A stretch of DNA of 64,000 nt, taken from assembly GCA_032622095.1 (NCBI GenBank), contig CP136063.1, forward strand, positions 33,918,987 through 33,982,986, read 5' to 3'. The stretch comes from Siphonodentalium dalli. Its lineage: Eukaryota > Mollusca > Scaphopoda > Gadilida > Siphonodentaliidae. A program made the translations under genes and the position numbers. Under the pieces are notes generated by a model, which searched no databases, was not told where the DNA came from, and saw only the letters and a list, made by a program, of their open reading frames with translations. Positions 45,312 to 56,800 of this stretch are shown one piece after another; the stretch's first letter is position 1; each line of letters begins with the position of its first letter.

Positions 45312-45660
45312 CCTGGGGTCCATTACAGAATAAATGCGACCCTACCCTTAACTGGCTTATTGGCAAACCTAACCTGGCTCCGTAATATTTAACCCAGTGG
45401 CCCAACCAAGTCGAAATAAGTAGTCGTGCCCCTATCGATCACAGGTCGCGCGTCCCCATGAAACCCGACACTTGCGCGTAGCAATTCAATAAATAAACCC
45501 TTAAACTTTACAATCACGCGCCGAGAGATAACGAGCACCGCGCCGACGTGCACGCCGCCACCCTTAGGGTTACTGCGTTTAAGCGCACCCCGCTCAAATA
45601 AACACGATCGAAAATATGCTCACGACTGACTTAGTGAACGAAAAAGTATTACCCCAATGA
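45312..45660. other. Spacer between pol and the membrane ORF
   Basis: No open frame of interest. Contains several CAATAAATAAA/AAATAAAC motifs near 45,488 and 45,597 that could act as internal poly(A) signals. Confidence 0.5.
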
Positions 45661-45951
45661 ATGGTAGAGATGGCCAGGGTGGTATTTTGCCCTAGTAACG
45701 TAGTTACAGTAGTAATTTTCATTATCTTGACCCACCGATTCTGGTGGAGATTTGTTAAACGACATTTACCAAGGTTAGCCATTATGTATAATAAGCAGTT
45801 AGACCAGCGACCTGAGGATGTCCCGAATGCCGTGTTCAAAGAGCCCATAGACGAAACAATGGAGACGGATGCACCAAAGCCGTCTGCGCTATTCCGGGAC
45901 AACACTCAGGAACGCCTACATGTATATCCAAGTATAGCCGTCAGAGGCTGA
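45661..45951 (+). CDS. Small single-pass membrane ORF of LTR element 2
   Basis: 96 codons from ATG at 45,661. Residues 7-25 (VVFCPSNVVTVVIFIILTH) form one hydrophobic segment followed by a strongly basic, aromatic stretch (RFWWRFVKRHLPR), then an acidic C-terminal region. This predicts an N-out/C-in anchored peptide. It occupies the env position but is too small for an envelope glycoprotein, and no signal peptide, fusion peptide or glycosylation sites are seen. Element 1 has an ORF of the same layout in the same position. Function unknown. Confidence 0.55.
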   Translation: MVEMARVVFCPSNVVTVVIFIILTHRFWWRFVKRHLPRLAIMYNKQLDQRPEDVPNAVFKEPIDETMETDAPKPSALFRDNTQERLHVYPSIAVRG

Positions 45952-46419
45952 CCACATCTGTGGCGGATTTGGATTAGTATTAATTATGTATCGTATATTA
46001 ATGTATTCCGAATTTCCTCCGTAATTATTGTTGCGCGGATATCAGAATCATTTGCATGTATATAGACATTTATGCATTTCATATATTTCAAATATTAATT
46101 GTTGCATAACGATGTCCAGGGTATTATAGTTGTATAATCATCAGAATGATTATAGCAAGCGTTGAATAGGGACTATAAATCCCGACATTCAGTCATACGT
46201 TTTGATGATTGAAATCAATCACCCCGACTTATCTTGTGTTTAACTGTTCGTCAACCAATACATCTATATAATTAGTTGTAAATTCCATTTTCGTATTGGG
46301 ACGATCTGACGACCCTCAAGCGATACCGATAAATTGGAAATGTAACCATTGTGTATACTGACTGTGTCATTTGTTCTCAAACCTCACACAAATATCCGTT
46401 TGAGTATTACAGGCTGACC

Positions 46420-47127
46420 ATGGCGGTGGAACAAGGGTCGACCAGTTGTCAGAACCTACCCCCATACTCGGACATTGAGGACGAAAATACCTCGACATCC
46501 GATGATGACGATATGACACCCAATTCAGATGCACGACCATCCACCAGCAGGCGGCCGCATGAAAGCTACCTCGACATGATGCCGCGCATGCAGTCACCCA
46601 CATCCTACAACCAGCCATGGGTACAGCCTTACACCGAGCATAGACGATATTACGCAATGCAGTCACCTCCCCCGCCTTACAGCCCGCCCAGAGAAACTGA
46701 AGATGCACTCATCGACATCGACCCCGATTGGTACTACTTACGGACGAACACCGACAGCCGATCCAGACTCGCCAGAGAACCTACGCTAGAGCACGACAGC
46801 AGCCGTACCAACGACACCGACGACATACGAACAACGGAGGCCTCTCATTCACCGATGTCGCTGTTGCGAACTACTCCGACGAATCATCAACCTGCTACGC
46901 AGCGACGGATTGGAATTGCGATTTCAGGATCAACTTTAAAATCAAAAAAAGTCACAGCCAGTAGCTCGGAGTTGTCTGAGAGACGCACAGACGACCCGAT
47001 CTACACGGAGACGGCCGACATCGAACCAGCTATCCATCGCCGATGCCGCTGTTGCGAAACACTTCGACGAATCATCGACCTGCTGCGCAGCGACGAATTG
47101 GACTTGCGATTTCAAGATCAACTTTAA
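46420..47127 (+). CDS. Accessory ORF with PPxY and LPxY motifs and duplicated C-terminus
   Basis: 235 codons from ATG in strong context (CCATGG) at 46,420, eight bases after a splice-acceptor-like TTGAGTATTACAG, as expected for a subgenomic mRNA. The protein is hydrophilic, with SPPPPYSPP (PPPY at 84-87), LPPY at 13-16 and a DDDD run. PPxY binds WW domains of NEDD4-type ubiquitin ligases and acts as a budding (late) motif in retroviral Gag proteins. The end, HRRCRCCETLRRIIDLLRSD, ends in FQDQL. A copy of the same end, with its own stop, lies ~185 bp upstream in another frame, so a tandem duplication (about 46,850-46,950 and 47,035-47,135) moved the stop. I do not recognise the family. Confidence 0.6.
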   Translation: MAVEQGSTSCQNLPPYSDIEDENTSTSDDDDMTPNSDARPSTSRRPHESYLDMMPRMQSPTSYNQPWVQPYTEHRRYYAMQSPPPPYSPPRETEDALIDIDPDWYYLRTNTDSRSRLAREPTLEHDSSRTNDTDDIRTTEASHSPMSLLRTTPTNHQPATQRRIGIAISGSTLKSKKVTASSSELSERRTDDPIYTETADIEPAIHRRCRCCETLRRIIDLLRSDELDLRFQDQL

Positions 47128-47148
47128 ATCGAAAAAGTGAAGGAGAAA

Positions 47149-47936
47149 TGTGCCAAGACAACCCCAGGGACATAACTTTCAACCCGGGAAGAAGACAGGC
47201 AATCTTTAAGTCAGAGGGGCGCTCGATTACCACACATATCAGCGCCGCTGTTGACCACATCTAGATCGCAAAAGACTGGGCACCAAAACGAATTAGCGGA
47301 CGTCCATGTAATAACCATCCCCGACACATACATAGGGAAATGATTTGGGGAGTAAACAGAACGATCTTGAGGATTAGCGAGACCAGATGTCTCGCCTAGA
47401 AAAGCTACCGAAACCTAACGCAGCGTGATGGATAAGGAGAAGAGTCTATAGGACGCATAGGGAGATGACGATCGCCCGATTACCCTAGGTACGCCTGGAA
47501 CCGATTCGCCGTGAAGATGCACCGGGCCGTCATTAACGCCCTCTGTGTATTTAGTAAGAAGAAAGCCGACACCGATAACCAGTTCTATCTGACCACACAG
47601 CGAGTATCAAGAATTCTCGGACGCTAGGACAAACAGCCGAAAGTATGGACGTAAACACAAGGTAACATTATGACTCTTGTGGTTCTAACAACGTCCCACT
47701 GATGCGCCGACGGAAGAAGAAGAGCAGACGACAGGAAGACAAACTCAACCGGAACTCAACCGAGTAGAAGACGAGCAGACACACCCAACATATGAAGACG
47801 GAAGAAGACCCTAAACCAAGGAGACGACAGGAAGCGAAACCCAGATGCCGATGATTGAACATTATTGACTTTGTTGTAAATAAATAATCAAACCGTTATG
47901 ATAGCCTTAATAGTTATATGTACCCGTATTGGCACA
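47149..47936 (+). repeat. 3' LTR (788 bp)
   Basis: Direct copy of 42,490-43,277. Visible differences include GGGAAGGAG/GGGAAGAAG, TACCAGAC/TACCACAC, CCAACCTATG/CCAACATATG and AACCGTTCTG/AACCGTTATG. Confidence 0.95.
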
Positions 47937-50900
47937 TGGGTGGGGATCGGGGTATTTCTAGGGTGTATTTGGGCGGCCCACCCACCCATGCCGTCAAATC
48001 GGTCGAAATCCTTACAGATCTCGAATGTTGTCCATTTTCACCCCCCCCCCCTCGGGGGTGGTACCCCCGGGGATGATGGTTGGGGTAGGTGTGTGTCTTG
48101 GGTGTATTTGTGGCTGGCCACCCACCCATGCCGTCAAATCGATTGAAGTCCTTACCTTTCTCGAAAATGGTCCATACCCCATTTTCATCTCATCGGGTGG
48201 TACCGCCGGGGGTGATGTATGGGGATCGGGGTGTATTTATGGTCCAGTTGGGGCTGGTCACCCACACATGCCGTCAAATTGGTTGAAATCATTACCGTTC
48301 TCGAAGTCCATACCCCATTTTACCCCCTCGGGTGGTAGCCTACCTCTCGTGGGTGATGATGGTCGTCGGGGTGTTTGTAGGGTGTGTTTGCGGCAGGCCA
48401 CTCACCCCTACCGTCAAATCGGTCGAAATCCTTAACGTTCGAAAATGGTCCATACCCCATTTTCACCCCTTGGGGTTGTACCCCCGTGGTGATGGATGGG
48501 GGTCTGGGTGTTTCTAGTTGTATTTGGGGCGGGACACCGACCCATGCCGTCAAATCGGTCGAAATCCTTACCGTTCTCGAAAATGGTCCATACCCCATGT
48601 TCACCCCCTCGGGCTGGTACCTCCGTGTGATTGGTGGGGTCGGGTGTTTCTAGGGTGTGCTTGTGGCGTGCCACGCTCCCATCTAGTCAAATGGGTAGAA
48701 ATCCTTAACGTTCTCGAAAATGGTCCATACCCCATGTTCACCCCCTTGGGGTTGTACCCCCGTGGTGATGGATGGGGGTCTGGGTGTTTCTAGTTGTATT
48801 TGGGGCGGGACACCGACCCATGCCGTCAAATCGGTCGAAATCCTTACCGTTCTCGAAAATGGTCCATACCCCTTTTTCACCCCGTCGGGCTGGTACCTCC
48901 GGGCTGATTGGTGGGGTCGGGGTGTTTCTAGGGTGTGCTTGTGGCGTGCCACCCTCCCATCTAGTCAAATGGGTCGAAATTCTTACCGTTCTCGAAAATG
49001 GTCCATACCCCATGTTCACCCCCTCGGGCTGGTACCTCCGTGTGATTGGTGGGGTCGGGTGTTTCTAGGGTGTGCTTGTGGCGTGCCACGCTCCCATCTA
49101 GTCAAATGGGTAGAAATCCTTAACGTTCTCGAAAATGGTCCATACCCCATGTTCACCCCCTTGGGGTTGTACCCCCGTGGTGATGGATGGGGGTCTGGGT
49201 GTTTCTAGTTGTATTTGGGGCGGGACACCGACCCATGCCGTCAAATCGGTCGAAATTCTTACCGTTCTCGAAAATGGTCCATACCCCATTTTCACCCCGT
49301 CGGGCTGGTACCTCCGGGCTGATTGGTGGGGTCGGGGTGTTTCTAGGGTGTGCTTGTGGCTTGCCACCCTCCCATCTAGTCAAATGGGTCGAAATCCTTA
49401 CCTTCTCGAAAATGGTCGATACCTCATTTTCACCCCCTTTGTGGTACCCCCAACTGACAGGTTGGGTGAGGTTTTTCTATGGTATATTTGATGCGCGCCA
49501 CCCACCCATGCCGTCAAATCGGTCGAAATCCGTTCTCGAATATTGTCCACACTCTATTTTCACCCCCTCGGGTAGGGGTGGTCCCCCTGGGGATGGTGGT
49601 TGTGGGTAGGTGTGTTTCTAGGGTGTATTTGTGGCTGGTCACCCATCCGTGCCGTCAAATCGGTTGAAATCCTTACCGTTCTCGAAAATGGTCCATACCC
49701 CATTTTCACCTCCTCGGGTGGTTTCCCCGGGGGTGATGTATGGGGATCGGGGTGTATTTATGGTCCAGTTGGGGCTGGTCACCCACACATGCCGTCAAAT
49801 TGGTTGAAATCATTACCGTTCTCGAAGTCCATACCCCATTTTACCCCCTCGGGTGGTAGCCTACCTCTCGTGGGTGATGATGGTTGTCGGGGTGTTTGTA
49901 GGGTGTGTTTGCGGCAGGCCACTCACCCCTACCGTCAAATCGGTCGAAATCCTTAACGTTCGAAAATGGTCCATACCCCATTTTCACCCCTTGGGGTTGT
50001 ACCCCGGTGGTGATGGATGGGGGTCTGGGTGTTTCTAGTTGTATTTGGGGCGGGACACCGACCCATGCCGTCAAATCGGTCGAAATCCTTACCGTTCTCG
50101 AAAATGGTCCATACCCCATGTTCACCCCCTCGGGCTGGTACCTCCGTGTGATTGGTGGGGTCGGGTGTTTCTAGGGTGTGCTTGTGGCGTGCCACGCTCC
50201 CATCTAGTCAAATGGGTAGAAATCCTTAACGTTCTCGAAAATGGTCCATACCCCATGTTCACCCCCTTGGGGTTGTACCCCCGTGGTGATGGATGGGGGT
50301 CTGGGTGTTTCTAGTTGTATTTGGGGCGGGACACCGACCCATGCCGTCAAATCGGTCGAAATCCTTACCGTTCTCGAAAATGGTCCATACCCCTTTTTCA
50401 CCCCGTCGGGCTGGTACCTCCGGGCTGATTGGTGGGGTCGGGGTGTTTCTAGGGTGTGCTTGTGGCGTGCCACCCTCCCATCTAGTCAAATGGGTCGAAA
50501 TCCTTACCGTTCTCGAAAATGGTCCATACCCCATGTTCACCCCCTCGGGCTGGTACCTCCGTGTGATTGGTGGGGTCGGGTGTTTCTAGGGTGTGCTTGT
50601 GGCGTGCCACGCTCCCATCTAGTCAAATGGGTAGAAATCCTTAACGTTCTCGAAAATGGTCCATACCCCATGTTCACCCCCTTGGGGTTGTACCCCCGTG
50701 GTGATGGATGGGGGTCTGGTGTTTCTAGTTGTATTTGGGGCGGGACACCGACCCATGCCGTCAAATCGGTCGAAATTCTTACCGTTCTCGAAAATGGTCC
50801 ATACCCCATTTTCACCCCGTCGGGCTGGTACCTCCGGGCTGATTGGTGGGGTCGGGGTGTTTCTAGGGTGTGCTTGTGGCTTGCCACCCTCCCATCTAGT

Positions 50901-53515
50901 CAAATGGGTCGAAATCCTTACCTTCTCGAAAATGGTCGATACCTCATTTTCACCCCCTTTGTGGTACCCCCAACTGACAGGTTGGGTGAGGTTTTTCTAT
51001 GGTATATTTGATGCGCGCCACCCACCCATGCCGTCAAATCGGTCGAAATCCGTTCTCGAATATTGTCCACACTCTATTTTCACCCCCTCGGGTAGGGGTG
51101 GTCCCCCTGGGGATGGTGGTTGTGGGTAGGTGTGTTTCTAGGGTGTATTTGTGGCTGGTCACCCATCCGTGCCGTCAAATCGGTTGAAATCCTTACCGTT
51201 CTCGAAAATGGTCCATACCCCATTTTCACCTCCTCGGGTGGTTTCCCAGGGGGTGATGGGTGGGGGATCGTGTTTTTCTATGCTGCAATTGGGGTGGGCC
51301 ACCCACACATGCCGTCAAATCAGTTGAAGTCCACTCCTCGGGTGGTACCGCTCGGGGTGGGGATCGGGGTGTTTCTATGTTATATTTTGGGCGGGTCACC
51401 CACACATGCCGTCAAATTGGTTGAAATGCTTACCGTTCGCGAAAATGGTCCATATCCCATTTTTACCCCCTCGGGTGGCAACCTACCTCCCACGGGTGAT
51501 GATGGGGGTTCGGTTTGTGAAGGGTGTGTTTGTGGCAGGCCACCCACTCATACCGCCAAACCGTTCTCGAAAATGGTCCATACCCCATTATCACCCCCTC
51601 GAGCTGGTACCTCCGGGGTGATTGGTGGGTCGGGGTGTTTATAGAGTGGTTGTGGCGGGCCACCCTACCATCTAGTCAAATCGGTCGAAATCCTGACCTT
51701 CTCGAAAATGGTCGATACCTCATTTTCACCCCCTTGGTGGTACCCCCAGCTGACAGGTTGGTGGTGTTCTTCTATGGTGTATTTGAAGCGGGCCACCCAC
51801 CCAAATGCCGTCAAAGCGGTCGAAATTCTTACCGTTCTCGAAAATGGTCCATACCCCTTTTTCACCCCTCGGGGTGGCACTGCCGGAGTGATTGGTGGGG
51901 TCGGGTGTTTCTATGATGTAGTTGTGGCGGGCCACCCTCCTATTTAGTCAAATCGGTCGAAATCCTTACCTTCTCGAAAATGGTCGATACCTCATTTTCA
52001 TCCCCTTGGGTGGTACCCCCAGCTGACAGGTTGGTGGGGTTTTTCTATGGTGTATTTGATGCGGGCCACCCACCCAAAATGCTGTCAAATCGGTCGAATC
52101 CTTACCGTTCTCGAAAATGGTCCATACCGAATGTTCACCCCATCGGAGTGTTAACACCCCCCCCCCCACGGGTGATGGGTGGGGTTCGGGTGTTTCTTTG
52201 GTGTATTTGGGGCGGACCACCACCCATGCTGTCAAATCGGTCAAAGTCCTTACCGTTCTCGAAAATGGTCCGTACCCCATTTCACCCCTCGTGTAGTATT
52301 CCCCGAGAGTGATGGTGAGGGGTGAGGGGTGTTTCTATCGTGTATGTGGTGTGCCACCCGCCCATAACTTCAATTCGGTCGAAATCCTTACCGGTCTCGA
52401 AAATGGTCCATACCCAATCTTCACCTTCTCGGTTGGTACCCCCGGGGTGATGGGTGTGGGATCGGGGTGTTGCTATGGTCAAATTGGTTGAAATCCTTAC
52501 CGTTCTCAAAAATGGTCCATACCCCATGTTTACCCCCTCGAGTGGTAGCCTACCTCCCACGGGTGATGATGGGGGGTTGGGTGTGTTTAGGGTGTGTTTG
52601 TGGCAAGCCACCCACTCATACCGCCAAATCGGTCGAAATCCGTAACGTTCTCGAAAATGGTCCATGCCACATGCTCACCCCTTTGGGGATGTACCCCCGT
52701 GGTTATGGATGGGGGTCTGGTTGTTTCCTAGGGTGTATTTGTGGCTGGCCACCGACCCATGCCGTCAAATCGGTCGAAATCCTTACCGTTCTCGAAAATG
52801 TTCCATACCCCATTTTCACCCCCTCGGGCTGGTACCTCCGGGCTGATTGGTGGGGTCGGGGTGTTTCTATGGTGTATTTGGGATGGGCCACCCACACATG
52901 CCATCAATTCGGTTGAAGTCCTTACCTTTCTCGAAAATGGTTCATTTTCATCTCGGGTGGCCACCGACCCATGCCGTCAAATTGGTCGAAATCCTTACAA
53001 TTCTAGAAAATGGTCCATACCCCATTGTCACCCCCCTCGGGCTGGTACCTCCGGTGGTGATTGGTGGTGTCGGGGTGTTTCGATGGTGTGGTTTTGGCGG
53101 GCCACCCTCCCATCTAGTCAAATCGGTCGAAATCCTTTCCTTCTCGAAAATGGTCGATACCTCATTTTCACCCGCTTGCGTGGTATCCCCAGCTGACAGG
53201 TTGGTGTGGTTTTTCTATGGTGTTTTTGATGCGGGCCACCCACCCAAAATGCCGTCAAATCTGTCGAAATACTTACCGTTCTCGAAAATGGTCCATACCC
53301 AATGTTGACCTCCTTGGAATTGTACCCCCCCCCCCCTGGGTGATGGGTGGGGTTCGGGTGTTTCTAGGGTGTATTTTGGGCGGCCACCCACCCATGACGT
53401 CAAATCGGTTGAAATCCTTACCGTTCTCGAATATTGTCCATACTCCATTTTTACCCCCTCGGGTGGTACCCCAGGGGATGGTGGTTTGGGTAGGTGTGTT
53501 TCTAGTGTGTAACTT
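47937..53515. repeat. ~138-bp GC-rich satellite, right part, with 1,521-bp segmental duplication
   Basis: Continues the array at 40,905-42,489. Successive GAAATCC positions (48,561, 48,698, 48,837, 48,976) give 137-139 bp. A block from about 48,190 to 49,710 is repeated at 49,711-51,230 with an offset of 1,520-1,521 bp (about 11 monomers) and few differences. From 51,230 rightwards the units become more diverse. Open frames of up to 256 codons are by-products of monomer length. Confidence 0.95.
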
Positions 53516-53841
53516 TTTACAAGGAAGATAATGGTGCGGGCTAAAATTTTCTAAAATGACGCTGTTGGTGGGAGGGGAAATTAAAAAAATATGGTGAAAT
53601 AGTTTTGTTGCTGATTTCCACCAAACGAATACATAATCACCTTCGCAATATGGTGTTGTTCGAGTCAGCGTTGCATCAACAATTGATTTAATATACCAAA
53701 TTCCACCAAATTCATACACGTTTTTCTCTAATGATATACCATTAATTAAATCACATTTGGTGTCGTTTGCGTCACGGATAGCGACCGGATATGCACTATC
53801 ATTGATAAGATTGCTATTCGCCGATATCCACATATAAGTTA
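53516..53841 (-). repeat. Inverted single copy of the 19,240-20,660 repeat
   Basis: Read on the minus strand from 53,835: GGATATCGGCGAATAGCAAT, AATGTGATTTAATTAATG, TTAGAGAAAAACGTGTATGA and ATTTGGTGGAAT line up in order with 19,370-19,495. An open minus-strand frame (to about 53,500) exists here but is not preserved in the other copies, so I treat it as repeat DNA between two satellites. Confidence 0.65.
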
Positions 53842-56800
53842 TACTAATTAACGGGTATTAGTCGCTATGCTGTGTATGGTCGCCTTCATCGTACTGATTA
53901 ACGGGTATTAGTCGCTATGATGTGTATGGTCGCCTTCATCGTACTGATTAACGGGTATTAGTCGCTATGCTGTGTATGGTCGCCTTCATCGTACTGATTA
54001 ACGGGTATTAGTCACTATGCTGTGTATGATCGCCTTCATGTTGCTGATTAACGGGTATTAGTCGCTATGCAGTGTATGGTCGCCTTTATTGTACCGATTA
54101 ACGGGTATTAGTCGCTATGCTGTGTATGGTCGCCTTTATTGTACCGATTAACGGGTATTAGTCGCTATGCTGTGTATGGTCGCCTTCATGTTGCTGATTA
54201 ACGGGTATTAGTCGCTATGCTGTGTATGGTCGCCTTCATGTTACTGATTAACGGGTATTAGTCGCTATGCTGTGTATGATCGCCTTCATGTTGCTGATTA
54301 ACGGGTATTAGTCGCTATGCTGTGTATGGTCGCCTTTATTGTACTGATTAACGGGTATTAGTCGTTATGATGTGTATGGTCGCCTTCATGTTGCTGATTA
54401 ACGGGTATTAGTCGCTATGCTGTGTATGGTCACCTTTATTGTACTGATTAACGGGTATTAGTCGCTATGCTGTGTATGGTCGCCTTCATTGTACCGATTA
54501 ACGGGTATTAGTCGCTATGCTGTGTATGGTCGCCTTTATTGTACTGATTAACGGGTATTAGTCGCTATGCTGTGTATGGTCGCCTTTATTGTACTGATTA
54601 ACGGGTATTAGTCGCTATGCTGTGTATGGTCACCTTTATTGTACTGATTAACGGGTATTAGTCACTATGCTGTGTATGGTCGCCTTTATTGTACTGATTA
54701 ACGGGTATTAGTCGCTATGCTGTGTATGGTCGCCTTTATTATACTCATTAACGGGTATTAGTCGCTATGCTGTGTATGGTCGCCTTTATTATACTCATTA
54801 ATGGGTATTAGTCCGTATATTGTCTATGGTCGCCGTAATGTTGCTGTTTAACGGGTATTAGTCGCTATGCTGTGTATGGTCGCCTTTATTGTACTGATTA
54901 ACGGGTATTAGTCGCTATGCTGTGTATGGTCACCTTTATTGTACCGATTAACGGGTATTAGTCACTATGCTGTGTATGGTCGCCTTTATTGTACTGATTA
55001 GCGGGTATTAGTCGCTATGCTGTGTATGGTCGCCTTTATTATACTCATTAACGGGTATTAGTCGCTATGCTGTGTATGGTCGCCTTTATTATACTCATTA
55101 ATGGGTATTAGTCCGTATATTGTCTATGGTCGCGGTCATGTAGCTGTTTAACGGGTATTAGTCGCTATGCTGTGTATGGTCGCCTTCATTGTACTGATTA
55201 ACGGGTATTAGTCGCTATGCTGTGTATGATCGCCTTCATGTTGCTGATTAACGGGTATTAGTCGATATGCTGTGTATGGTCGCCTTTATTGTACTGATTA
55301 ACGGGTATAAGTCGCTATACTGTGTATGGTCGCTTTCATGTTGCTGATTAACGGGTATTAGTCGCTATGCTGTGTATGGTCACCTTTATTGTACTGATTA
55401 ACGGGTATTAGTCGCTATGCTGTGTATGGCCACCTTTAGTGTACTGATTAATGGGTATTAGTCGCTATGCTGTGTATGGTCGCCTTTATTGTACTGATTA
55501 ACGGGTATTAGTCACTATGCTGTGTATGGTCACCTTTATTGTACTGATTAACGGGTATTAGTCGCTATGCTGTGTATGGCCACCTTTATTGTACTGATTA
55601 ATGGGTATTAGTCGCTATGCTGTGTATGGTCGCCTTTATTGTACTGATTAACGGGTATTAGTCACTATGCTGTGTATGGTCGCCTTTATTGTACTGATTG
55701 ACGGGTATTAGTCGCTATGCTGTGTATGGTCACCTTTATTGTACTGATTAACGGCTATTAGTCACTATGCTGTGTATGGTCGCCTTTATTGTACTGATTA
55801 ACGGGTATTAGTCGCTATGCTGTGTATGGTCGCCTTTATTATACTCATTAACGGGTATTAGTCGCTATGCTGTGTATGGTCGCCTTCATGTTGATGATTA
55901 ACGGGTATTAGTCGCTATGCTGTGTATGATCGCCTTTATTATACTCATTAACGGGTATTAGTCGCTATGCTGTGTATGGTCGCCTTCATGTTGCTGATTA
56001 ACGGGTATTAGTCGCTATGCTGTGTATGATCGCCTTTATTGTACTGATTAACTGGTATTAGTCACTATGCTGTGTATGGTCGCCTTCATGTTGCTGATTA
56101 ACGGGTATTAGTCGCTATGCTGTGTATGATCGCCTTCATGTTGCTGATTAACGGGTATTAGTCGCTATGCTGTGTATGGTCGCCTTTATTGTGCTGATTA
56201 ACGGGTATTAGTCGCTATGCTGTGTATGGTCGCCTTCATGTTGCTGATTAACGGGTATTAGTCGCTATGCTGTGTATGATCGCATTCATGTTGCTGATTA
56301 ACGGGTATTAGTCGCTATGCTGTGTATGATCGCCTTCATGTTGCTGATTAACGGGTATTAGTCGCTATGCTGTGTATGATCGCCTTCATGTTGCTGATTA
56401 ACGGGTATTAGTCGCTATGCTGTGTATGGTCGCCTGTATTGTACTGATTAACGGGTATTAGTCGCTATGCTGTGTATGGTCGCCTTCATGTTGCTGATTA
56501 ACGGGTATTAGTCGCTATGCTGTGTATGGTCGCCTTTATTGTACCGATTAACGGGTATTAGTCGCTATGCTGTGTATGGTCGCCTTCATGTTGCTGATTA
56601 ACGGGTATTAGTCGCTATGCTGTGTATGATCGCCTTCATGTTGCTGATTAACGGGTATTAGTCGCTATGCTGTGTATGGTCGCCTTTATTGTACTGATTA
56701 ACGGGTATTAGTCGCTATGCTGTGTATGGTCGCCTTCATCGTACTGATTAACGGGTATTAGTCGCTATGCTGTGTATGGTCGCCTCCATCGTACTGATTA

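Larger units (their letters stand above)
42490..47936 (+). mobile_element. Complete LTR retrotransposon with pol lacking RT/integrase core, TSD TGGG
   Basis: Two 788-bp LTRs bound a 3,871-bp interior; TGGG is duplicated at 42,486-42,489 and 47,937-47,940, and the flanks are the same satellite, so insertion occurred into the array. A TGG primer site lies 11 nt after the 5' LTR; a purine tract (AAAAAGTGAAGGAGAAA) precedes the 3' LTR. In order: a nucleocapsid-only gag remnant, a -1 frameshift signal, a protease-tail pol ORF, a small membrane ORF and a PPxY ORF. Reverse transcriptase, RNase H and the integrase core are absent. The LTRs differ at about seven of 788 positions by eye. Confidence 0.95.

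Noticed and set aside
53500-53833. Minus-strand frame beginning MWISANSNL
   Set aside because: The DNA is a copy of a dispersed repeat whose other copies have stops in this frame, and the frame runs on into the satellite.
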